Shown here: positions 57,489 to 64,000 of the stretch, piece after piece
How positions within the stretch are numbered: the stretch's first letter is position 1
Layout of the letters: each line of letters opens with the position of its first letter
Origin: Salinivibrio sp. ES.052
GTDB lineage: Bacteria; Pseudomonadota; Gammaproteobacteria; Enterobacterales; Vibrionaceae
Direction of reading: 5' to 3'
DNA: 64,000 nt
NCBI RefSeq assembly: GCF_900141775.1
Contig: NZ_FSRI01000001.1
Location: forward strand, 838,251-902,250
The notes under the pieces: model-generated
Databases searched by the model: none
Seen by the model: only the letters and a program-made list of their open reading frames with translations
Told to the model about the DNA's origin: nothing
Position numbers and translations under genes: made by a program

Positions 57489-57536
57489 AAAGAAGTCCTC
57501 TTTATGTCAACGTATTTCAGGACGGGACATGATTCA

Positions 57537-57573
57537 TAGAAAAGGCCACCGTTTTACGGTGGCCTTTTGTGGT
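57537..57573 (-). terminator. terminator of OmpA-family gene
   Basis: AAAAGGCCACCG-TTTTA-CGGTGGCCTTTT, symmetric and followed by T-run on both strands. The IS ends only about ten bases beyond it. Confidence 0.9.
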
Positions 57574-57592
57574 TTTAACCCATCGCGTCGAT

Positions 57593-58609
57593 TTAGTTCA
57601 CTTCCACGTACACGATTTCGGGCGAGGTTACCTCAACGCGGCGGTTTTGCGCGCGGCCTTGTATCGTCTCGTTACTAGCGATGGGTGATGATTCACCTTT
57701 ACCCATAACGGTTAAACGCTCGGCATCGATACCCGCATCTAAGAAGACATCCGCGACCACTTGTGCGCGTTCCTCTGAGAGTGTTTGGTTGTAAGCCGCT
57801 GGGCCTTTGCTGTCGGTATGGCCAACAATCGTTGCTGTGGCTTCTTCATGGCGTAGTAAGCGATCAACCAAGGGCTGTAATGAGGCGACGGCTGGCTCGG
57901 ACAGCGTGGCTTTGTCAAAACCAAACATTTCGGTTTCGCCGGCCTCTGACAGCACGATCGATTGTGGCTCAACCACGGGTTGTGGCTCTGGTGCCGGTTC
58001 TTCCATCATTGGCTCTTCAACCATCGGCTCTGACATCGGCTCGTTATCGGTGCGACCGAAGTGATACGTCATGCCGACGGTGACCAAATTGTTGTCGACA
58101 CTTGAGAAGTAGCCATCATCCATGTCATTGATGTGCTGATATTCAAGACGAACATTGAGTTTTTCCGTCGCTTGGTGATCAACACCTAACGCCCCCATTA
58201 GCGATACATCGTCACGATCGCCGGCGTTGCTATTGAAGTCCCACATGGCACCGCCAAGCTTACCGTAAAGCGCCGTATCGGGTTTGAAGTGATAAGAAAA
58301 CTTGGGCGCGAGTGTGAGTGCGGTCAGATCGCCAGAGGCACCGACAGTCGTGCCTGATTGATCAAACGCGGTATCAAAGCGGCCTAAGTAATCATAGGTG
58401 CCTTCGAGTGCAAACCAATCGTTGAAATCATAACCGGTGATAATACCGGCACCGAGTTCTGAGTCTCCGCAATTGGTGTCACTCACACAACTGTCTTCTA
58501 AAAATGAAGGGCCAATGCGGCCACCCATGTACAGGCCACTGTCTTGTTGTGCATAAGCGGTGGGTGCTACCGCCATTAATAAACCTAGGCTTGTCACGAT
58601 CTTTTTCAT
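57593..58609 (-). CDS. OmpA-family outer-membrane protein
   Basis: 338 residues. Signal peptide KKIVTSLGLLMAVAPTAYAQ. The N-terminal eight-stranded beta-barrel of about 170 residues has alternating aromatic strands (DWFALEGTYDYLGRF, LTLAPKFSYHF, LEYQHINDMDD). A Pro/Glu/Met-rich hinge follows (about 195-220). The C-terminal OmpA peptidoglycan-binding domain has TATIVGHTDSKGPAAYNQTL and ERAQVVADVFLDAGI, ending in GRAQNRRVEV. A disulphide pair CVSDTNC is in the barrel's first loop. Structural link between outer membrane and wall. Confidence 0.95.
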   Translation of the reverse strand: MKKIVTSLGLLMAVAPTAYAQQDSGLYMGGRIGPSFLEDSCVSDTNCGDSELGAGIITGYDFNDWFALEGTYDYLGRFDTAFDQSGTTVGASGDLTALTLAPKFSYHFKPDTALYGKLGGAMWDFNSNAGDRDDVSLMGALGVDHQATEKLNVRLEYQHINDMDDGYFSSVDNNLVTVGMTYHFGRTDNEPMSEPMVEEPMMEEPAPEPQPVVEPQSIVLSEAGETEMFGFDKATLSEPAVASLQPLVDRLLRHEEATATIVGHTDSKGPAAYNQTLSEERAQVVADVFLDAGIDAERLTVMGKGESSPIASNETIQGRAQNRRVEVTSPEIVYVEVN

Positions 58610-58883
58610 GCCACTGTCTCCTCAGTAAGGATATGAAGAATCTTTTTTACGCATTTCATGCTTGTTATAGGCTCACATTAGTTCATGGCAACTGAACTGC
58701 CAGCGGACAGGGTCGTTCAGCCACTTATAACGTGACACAGATCCTAGGCTAGACGTCTGCGTAGTGTAACTCAACAGGGGAAAAGGGATTTAACCTTGAT
58801 TTGACGCGGTTTGACACAAGTGTCTTATTACTGGGAAAGGGCTGACAAAGGCCGGACAAAATCCGGCCAATAATGCGCTGCTG

Positions 58884-59585
58884 TTAAGACTTGTAGGCGT
58901 CCGTAAGGCGCTTTTGTGGGCCTTGGCCACTCACGGGACGACTAACCGAGATTTCACGGCCCTTTTTCATCCCACGCTCGTAATCATCGGTCATGGCCGC
59001 CATTGCCTCTCTCAGTTGTTGCTTAAAGGTCTCGCGATCAATATTGGCGAACTCTTTATCAATATAGCTTTTGATTTTGTCATCGCTATCACGTGCATCG
59101 AGCTGTGGTAGCTTATCTAATGCGCCTTCAAGCCAGCCGGTGGTAAATGACTGTACGCGTCGCGTCACCTCTTGCGTACTGGTACCTGTGCCTGCAAAGC
59201 TATTGCGAAACTGGCCGATATGTTCATTCATATCACGATAGACCACATCGAAGGCAAAGGCGGCAAAGATGGCGCGGTCTGCATCACCAATAAACTCTGC
59301 CTGTTTTAGCCCCTTGTGATTGACGAGCACGCACTCCACCCCGAATCGGCTATTGATCCCGCGAATGATTTTTAAGATCGACTGGCCAATCGAAGCGGGC
59401 AGCAGCTTTTCTGAGCGCGTTTTGCCCATGCTGATGAAGTCAATGTCGTCTTGATCCAGACCATGCTTACGCATCAGTCGCTCGGCCATTTTTATCGCTT
59501 GCGCCGCTTCATTCACATTGGCGGAATTGCTGAGTTCAAGGCACTTAGCAATTTTTTTGAGCGCTTTGCTTTTCGGATCTGACAT
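58884..59585 (-). CDS. DUF2786 protein
   Basis: 233 residues. The N-terminal DUF2786 domain is KALKKIAKCLELSNSANVNE, then AAQAIKMAERLMRKHGLDQD. A central region (AEFIGDADRAIFAAFAFDVV, with YRDMNEHIG) resembles the DUF7168-type partner often found beside it. The C-terminus is basic. Function unknown; some relatives come from phages. The ATG at 59585 follows GGGAAGT; the frame is open to 59669. Confidence 0.8.
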   Translation of the reverse strand: MSDPKSKALKKIAKCLELSNSANVNEAAQAIKMAERLMRKHGLDQDDIDFISMGKTRSEKLLPASIGQSILKIIRGINSRFGVECVLVNHKGLKQAEFIGDADRAIFAAFAFDVVYRDMNEHIGQFRNSFAGTGTSTQEVTRRVQSFTTGWLEGALDKLPQLDARDSDDKIKSYIDKEFANIDRETFKQQLREAMAAMTDDYERGMKKGREISVSRPVSGQGPQKRLTDAYKS

Positions 59586-59710
59586 GCATACTTCCCGATA
59601 ACGAACAAACTCACATTGTATCGCGTCCGCAAGATACAACAAAGGGTTGAAAGCATTGATGGCAAACAACGGTCTAGCTACAAAGGAATGATCGATGAGG
59701 TTAAGCGTGA

Positions 59711-60589
59711 ATGAAGAGGGTGAGTATTGTGGGCATTGCTTTCGTGGTGTTGGCTGTGGTGGCGAATGCCGATATAGGGCGTCGTGTTATCAGCCAGCAA
59801 ATTGACCCTGCGAGTTATATTGGGTTGTGGTTGCTGTCTGCCGCTATAATTGCATGGTTCATTTATGATGTACGTCGGGGAGAACACACAAGAAACTCTG
59901 TTGTGGGGAGGCAAGCTGAGCCAATGATCACGTGGCGATTAGCTGGGTTGGCTTTTTTAACCATAGCAAGTGCCGTTTTTGCCTCTCGGTTGCTTGACAT
60001 AGGCACGTTAGCCCTAGTGATGATTGCGGGTGTACAAGGTGTTTTAGGTCTGATCGCGGCGCCATATCGTCAAATCTGGCAGTGGGCTGGAGTAATGATG
60101 ATCTTCGCTGGTATTGGTTATTTATTGGCTCCAGGTATGTACGCGCCTAACACTGTCGGTGTTTTACTGGGGGTGATCAGCGCGAGTGCATGGGCAACTT
60201 ATTGGCATCAGTTACAACAAGATGCTTCGTACGCGGGGTTTTTGTTTATGTCCAGTTTGCGATTAAGCCTTTTATTGGTGATGCCGTTGCTGATTTTTAC
60301 CTTGCCCGGTTTACATATATCAGTATGGGGGGGCGGGTTAGCGATGCTCGCCGGTAGTCTATTTGTGGTGGGGAGTGTTGTGTTTTGGCGCGAAGTGCCC
60401 CGGTTATATCACCTGCTATGGCAAAAAATGGTATGGGTTGTGATTTTAGTTGTCCTCATTGGCTGGGTCGCCTGGGATCAAAGCAGCATGATGAATATGC
60501 GCTTAACCAGTGCAGCGGTGGTCGTGATAGTGGGTGTGTTGGTGATTGGGGGCGCAAACGGGTCAAGCTCGCCGGGATCATCGGGCTAA
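59711..60589 (+). CDS. multi-pass membrane protein, EamA-like
   Basis: 292 residues with about ten hydrophobic helices (for example VSIVGIAFVVLAVVANADI, IGLWLLSAAIIAWFIYDV, TLALVMIAGVQGVLGLIAA, VILVVLIGWVAWD). Helix count and pairing suggest a drug/metabolite transporter, but no signature is clear. A GAGG-type site precedes the ATG. It lies just upstream of polB but is separated from it by the LexA box. Confidence 0.65.
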   Translation: MKRVSIVGIAFVVLAVVANADIGRRVISQQIDPASYIGLWLLSAAIIAWFIYDVRRGEHTRNSVVGRQAEPMITWRLAGLAFLTIASAVFASRLLDIGTLALVMIAGVQGVLGLIAAPYRQIWQWAGVMMIFAGIGYLLAPGMYAPNTVGVLLGVISASAWATYWHQLQQDASYAGFLFMSSLRLSLLLVMPLLIFTLPGLHISVWGGGLAMLAGSLFVVGSVVFWREVPRLYHLLWQKMVWVVILVVLIGWVAWDQSSMMNMRLTSAAVVVIVGVLVIGGANGSSSPGSSG

Positions 60590-60599
60590 GGTATTAAGG

Positions 60600-60615
60600 C
60601 TGTTTATCTATACAG
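60600..60615 (+). promoter_or_regulatory. LexA (SOS) box of polB
   Basis: CTGTTTATCTATACAG, a perfect CTGT-N8-ACAG operator with flanking TA on the right, 46 bases before the polB start. Confidence 0.9.
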
Positions 60616-60661
60616 TAGTTAGTGGAGTTTGTTACACTGACACAATGATACACTGCCTCAA

Positions 60662-63067
60662 ATGTCGATAACGCCTGTGAGTTTGTCTACGGCTCCCTAT
60701 ATGCAGCAAGGGTTTGTGATCACGCGCCAGCAGCGTGATCGCAGCCATGGCTCTACCATTATTTTATGGCTTTCAACCCCAGATGGCCCTGTCAAACTTT
60801 GTATCGACGATCAGCAAAGTGTGTTCTTTGTTCCCTTGGAAGAAAAAGCCCGCGTGGATACCTTATTACCCACGGTGGATCCTCTCGCGCACTGCAAAGC
60901 GGTGTCGCTCTCTACCTTTCAGCACACGCCCATGGCGGCTTGCTATTTTAGCAGTGTGAAACGCGCGCAAGAAGGACAGAGGGTGATAAGCGGGGCTGCC
61001 ATCCCTTTGTATGAAGGAGATATTCGCCTTGCCGACCGTTATTTAATGGAACGGTACATTTGTGGCAGCTTGTTGTTCACCGGTCAAGCACGTCAACGCC
61101 AAGGCTACCTAGAAGTAACACAAGGCAAAGCCAAACAAGCCGATTACACCCCGGCATTACACCATGTCTCTTTGGATATTGAATGCTCACAAAAAGGGCA
61201 GCTTTATTCGGTGGGGCTAGACAGTGAAAAAGACAGCCGCGTGATCATGGTGGGCGCGCCTCAAGATAACGCGCCTGATTGGATAGAATGGGTCAACGAC
61301 GAGGCGGCGTTGTTGGGGGCGTTAGAAAGATGGTTCGCCTATTACGATCCTGATGTTGTGGTGGGTTGGAATGTGATTGATTTTGACTTTCGCTTGTTGG
61401 TGAAACGCGCACAAATCTATCAACGCGATCTTCGCCTTGGCCGTGGCGGTGAGCGCGCTTTTTGGCGTGAAGGAGGGAGTAATAAACCAGGATTTATCAG
61501 TTTGTCTGGGCGTGTAGTGATTGATGGTATCGAGGCGCTAAAAACAGCGACCTACGGTTTTCGCTCATGGGCTTTAGAGGCGGTCGCACAAACGTTATTG
61601 GGAGAGGGAAAAGCGATTGATAACCCTCATGATCGTATGGCCTCCATCAATCGGATGTTTCATCATGACAAAGTCGCACTGGCCACCTACAACTTACAAG
61701 ACTGCGTTTTGGTAAACCGTATATTTGATCACACTCACTTACTCGATTTTCTTATTGAACGCTCGCGGTTAACCGGGGTAGAGCTTGACCGTATCGGGGG
61801 CTCGGTGGCGGCCTTTACCAACTTATTTTTACCGCGCTTGCATCGTTCGGGGTATGTGGCGCCTAATCTTGCCAGTGAAGGGTGGATCGCAAGCCCCGGC
61901 GGTTATGTGATGGACTCAAAGCCTGGGTTGTACCACTCGGTGTTGGTCTTGGACTTCAAATCACTGTATCCCTCTATTATCCGCACCTTCCTTATCGATC
62001 CCTTGGGGCTTATTGAGGGGCTTAAAGCACAAGAAGCCGGTGAAGAGGCCAAGACGGTACCTGGCTTTCGCGGTGGTGTCTTTCATCGTGAAAAACATTA
62101 TCTTCCCGCCTTGATTGACGATTTATGGCAAGCGCGTGATCGAGCAAAAAAAGCCGGAGAAAAAGCCTTTTCACAAGCGATAAAAATCATTATGAATTCC
62201 TTTTATGGGGTGCTGGGCTCACAAGGGTGTCGGTTTTTTGATCATCGTTTGGCATCGTCGATTACCATGCGTGGCCATGAAATCATGAAAACCACCCGTG
62301 AATTGATTGAGGGGCAAGGCTTTGAGGTCATATATGGCGATACGGACTCGACGTTTGTGTCCTTGGGCGGTGAGCAATCGAGCGAACAAGCGGACCGTAT
62401 TGGGCAGCAGTTAGTGAGTGAAATCAATCGCTGGTGGCAAAGCCATTTACGCGACACATATGGGTTAGACTCGGCATTAGAAATTGAATACGAAACCCAT
62501 TATCAACGCTTTCTCATGCCCACCATTCGGGGTCAAGAAACGGGCAGTAAAAAGCGTTACGCCGGCCGCGTAGTAGACAGACAGTCTGGCGAATCAACGC
62601 TGGTGTTTAAAGGGTTAGAAACCGTTCGTACTGACTGGACCCCGTTGGCACAAACCTTTCAAAAACAGCTATACCAACGCGTATTTGATGGGGACGAGGT
62701 AGATGAATTTATTCGCGAAATGGTAGAAAGCACCAATCAAGGTGAGCGTGACGATGCATTGGTTTATCGCAAACGGCTTCGCCGTCCATTGATGGAGTAT
62801 CAAAAAAATGTGCCGCCACACGTTCGCGCGGCGCGATTAGCAGAAAGTGAAAACCATAAACTGGGGCGCCCCGAGCAGTATCAACGCGGTGGCTGGATAG
62901 AGTATGTGATCACGGTGAATGGCCCAGAGCCCTGCGATTATCTGCGCAGTCCGATTGATTATCAGCATTATGTTGATAAACAACTTAAACCGATTGCTGA
63001 CGGTATTTTGCCTTTTATCGGCAAAGAGTTTGATACCTTAGCGTTGCCGCAATTAGGGTTGTTTTAA
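60662..63067 (+). CDS. polB: DNA polymerase II
   Basis: 801-residue family B polymerase, SOS-induced and used in replication restart past damage (E. coli Pol II is 783). Exonuclease motif I is SLDIECS, with FDHT-type region later. Polymerase motif A is LDFKSLYPSIIRTF, motif B is KIIMNSFYGVLGSQG, and motif C is IYGDTDSTFV. All catalytic Asp residues are present. The LexA box at 60600 supports SOS control, as for E. coli polB (dinA). Confidence 0.97.
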   Translation: MSITPVSLSTAPYMQQGFVITRQQRDRSHGSTIILWLSTPDGPVKLCIDDQQSVFFVPLEEKARVDTLLPTVDPLAHCKAVSLSTFQHTPMAACYFSSVKRAQEGQRVISGAAIPLYEGDIRLADRYLMERYICGSLLFTGQARQRQGYLEVTQGKAKQADYTPALHHVSLDIECSQKGQLYSVGLDSEKDSRVIMVGAPQDNAPDWIEWVNDEAALLGALERWFAYYDPDVVVGWNVIDFDFRLLVKRAQIYQRDLRLGRGGERAFWREGGSNKPGFISLSGRVVIDGIEALKTATYGFRSWALEAVAQTLLGEGKAIDNPHDRMASINRMFHHDKVALATYNLQDCVLVNRIFDHTHLLDFLIERSRLTGVELDRIGGSVAAFTNLFLPRLHRSGYVAPNLASEGWIASPGGYVMDSKPGLYHSVLVLDFKSLYPSIIRTFLIDPLGLIEGLKAQEAGEEAKTVPGFRGGVFHREKHYLPALIDDLWQARDRAKKAGEKAFSQAIKIIMNSFYGVLGSQGCRFFDHRLASSITMRGHEIMKTTRELIEGQGFEVIYGDTDSTFVSLGGEQSSEQADRIGQQLVSEINRWWQSHLRDTYGLDSALEIEYETHYQRFLMPTIRGQETGSKKRYAGRVVDRQSGESTLVFKGLETVRTDWTPLAQTFQKQLYQRVFDGDEVDEFIREMVESTNQGERDDALVYRKRLRRPLMEYQKNVPPHVRAARLAESENHKLGRPEQYQRGGWIEYVITVNGPEPCDYLRSPIDYQHYVDKQLKPIADGILPFIGKEFDTLALPQLGLF

Positions 63068-63127
63068 GCTAAACTTGCAATTCTGTTAACCACCCGCTTG
63101 AATAAAAGGATCAGCAGGGAGGGTGAC

Positions 63128-63412
63128 GTGGAACAGCTCGATTTTTTCGAGGTGCCTAATCCGTGTAAAGGCATCTGTCAGGTCAACAATAAAGGCTACT
63201 GCAAAGGGTGCTTTCGCAGCCGCGATGAGCGTGTTCACTGGTATGCGTTCACTAACGAGCAAAAACGTAATGTCGTACGCCTTTGTCATCAACGTTACTT
63301 GCGTATTTCGCGCGCAAAAAGAAAACAAGCGCAAGAAGCCGCCCTGGATGCTACCCCTCTGCCTTACCAACCCTCTCTGTTTGATGACCCAAACGACGAC
63401 CCTTCGTCTTAG
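63128..63412 (+). CDS. DUF1289 protein
   Basis: 94 residues. The DUF1289 cysteine pattern CKGICQVNNKGYCKGCFR near residues 13-30 is the hallmark and may bind metal. The region RDERVHWYAFTNEQKRNV follows. The GTG at 63128 is chosen because GGAGGG lies five to six bases before it; a TTG 30 bases upstream has no site. Follows polB by 60 bases and could share its transcript. Confidence 0.85.
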   Translation: MEQLDFFEVPNPCKGICQVNNKGYCKGCFRSRDERVHWYAFTNEQKRNVVRLCHQRYLRISRAKRKQAQEAALDATPLPYQPSLFDDPNDDPSS

Positions 63413-63500
63413 TTATTCACGTTTCCTCTTCCTTGGTTGAATCGCTCTTTCGCTGGCGTGTTGTCACGTCCTTTCTAAAATAAAAGTAGGGGGGTGGCCA

Positions 63501-64000
63501 ATGAGCGTTAAACTGTGTGTGTTTAAAGCGTGTAACGGATGGCAATGTGATCAGCAAGCGGGTGAGTCGGGTCTTTGTTATTGGCATGATCCTAATGTCG
63601 ATAAGCGGAACCATGACGTAAGAGCCGCGGTAGAAGCTTGGGCGGCATCGGGTAAGCCGTTAGATGGGTTTCAATTGGCACGGACTGACTTGACGGATAT
63701 TCATCTAGTGAATCGTGGTGAAAAGCAAGGGTACTCGTGCCAAGGTGCGGATTTCTATCGTGCAAATTTGACCGAAGCCCATTGTTTTGGCTTAGATTTA
63801 CGCAATGCATCCCTCATGAAAGCGAATCTACTGCGCGCCAATCTTAATTGCACGCGGCTTGATGGTAGCAACTTACTCGGCGCAGATATGGCACGTACGG
63901 GGCTCGAAAACGTCGAATGGGGCGATCAATTCAAGCAAGAGCGACTAGCGTTTCGTGAAAAAGATCTGTCTCGGCGTCAGTCTTTGTTCCAAGAGTCGGA
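63501..64000 (+). CDS. pentapeptide-repeat protein (partial, runs off the window)
   Basis: At least 166 residues and open at the window end. The N-terminal part has cysteine-containing CVFKACNGWQCDQQAGESGL, then CYWHDP. Pentapeptide repeats follow (QGADFYRANLTEAH, then LRNASLMKANLLRANLNCTR, then LDGSNLLGADMARTG). These form a right-handed beta-helix. The C-terminus starts a charged helical region (FKQERLAFREKDLSRR). AGGGGGGT site before the ATG. Function cannot be told. Confidence 0.85.
   Translation, partial: MSVKLCVFKACNGWQCDQQAGESGLCYWHDPNVDKRNHDVRAAVEAWAASGKPLDGFQLARTDLTDIHLVNRGEKQGYSCQGADFYRANLTEAHCFGLDLRNASLMKANLLRANLNCTRLDGSNLLGADMARTGLENVEWGDQFKQERLAFREKDLSRRQSLFQES

Larger units (their letters stand above)
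56231..57529 (-). mobile_element. IS3-family insertion sequence, 1299 bp
   Basis: Ends are imperfect inverted repeats: TGTCCCGTCCTAATATAGG at the left and TGTCCCGTCCTGAAATACG at the right (outside to inside), both continuing to GTTGAC. A 3-bp target duplication TGA flanks the element (56228-56230 and 57530-57532), so insertion is recent and clean. It carries orfA and orfB on the minus strand with a -1 frameshift between them. It landed between the cyclotransferase-like gene and the terminator of the ompA-like gene. Confidence 0.95.

Noticed and set aside
1-64000. rRNA or tRNA genes, or a complete prophage or integron
   Set aside because: No cloverleaf or rRNA-like stretch, integrase gene or attC-like array was seen on either strand, although without a covariance search a single tRNA could be missed.

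Overview
The window reads as a chromosomal segment of a marine or halophilic gammaproteobacterium of the Vibrionaceae type. Support comes from protein families that recur in that group: tandem Cache-type chemoreceptors, a YbiT-type ABC-F protein, SbcB, DNA polymerase II, DUF2982, DUF2780, an imelysin/di-haem iron operon and a type I-F CRISPR-Cas system. Salinivibrio is a reasonable guess, but I cannot confirm a genus from sequence alone. No rRNA or tRNA genes were seen.

Bases 1-32400 are mostly ordinary housekeeping and accessory genes. They comprise two adjacent paralogous chemoreceptors, a GNAT acetyltransferase, an aldo/keto reductase, and a MarR regulator facing a Fur-box-preceded four-gene operon (imelysin, di-haem c-type protein, imelysin-like lipoprotein, DUF1513). 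After these come an L,D-transpeptidase, a two-domain acyltransferase, a YcbL-type metallohydrolase, sulA behind a perfect LexA box, tpm, two-domain cytidine deaminase, a solute-binding protein next to a minimal membrane-anchored winged-helix regulator, sbcB, azoR and a HAD phosphatase. The stretch ends with an alanine/glycine symporter under a tandem glycine riboswitch, a membrane DnaJ-like protein and an amidase-fold protein that has lost its catalytic triad.

Bases 32400-48500 are a defence island: a complete type I-F CRISPR-Cas locus with three arrays (21, 34 and 32 repeats), all in the same orientation and each with its own copy of one leader. A RelE/HigB-like toxin with a downstream XRE antitoxin sits between array 1 and cas1. 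A hipB gene with a truncated hipA sits between arrays 2 and 3. The order is array 1, TA pair, cas1, cas2-3, csy1, csy2, csy3, cas6f, array 2, hipB-hipA', array 3.

The most interesting element lies in the 253-bp gap between cas2-3 and csy1. On the minus strand there is a tiny two-repeat mini-array with its own promoter-like sequence and terminator. Its repeats are degenerate, yet the hairpins stay paired, one by compensatory changes. Its 19-nt spacer matches the region just upstream of csy1 at 16 of the first 17 positions. The only mismatch in that stretch is at position 6, and the match is flanked by the type I-F PAM (CC). This is the expected layout of a crRNA-like guide that lets the Csy complex repress its own operon.

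Bases 48500-64000 hold a third chemoreceptor, a DMT transporter, DUF2780, ybiT, an M32 carboxypeptidase, a gamma-glutamylcyclotransferase-like protein, an intact IS3-family element with 3-bp target duplication, an OmpA-family porin and DUF2786. They end with a membrane protein, LexA-boxed polB, a DUF1289 protein and the start of a pentapeptide-repeat gene cut by the window end.
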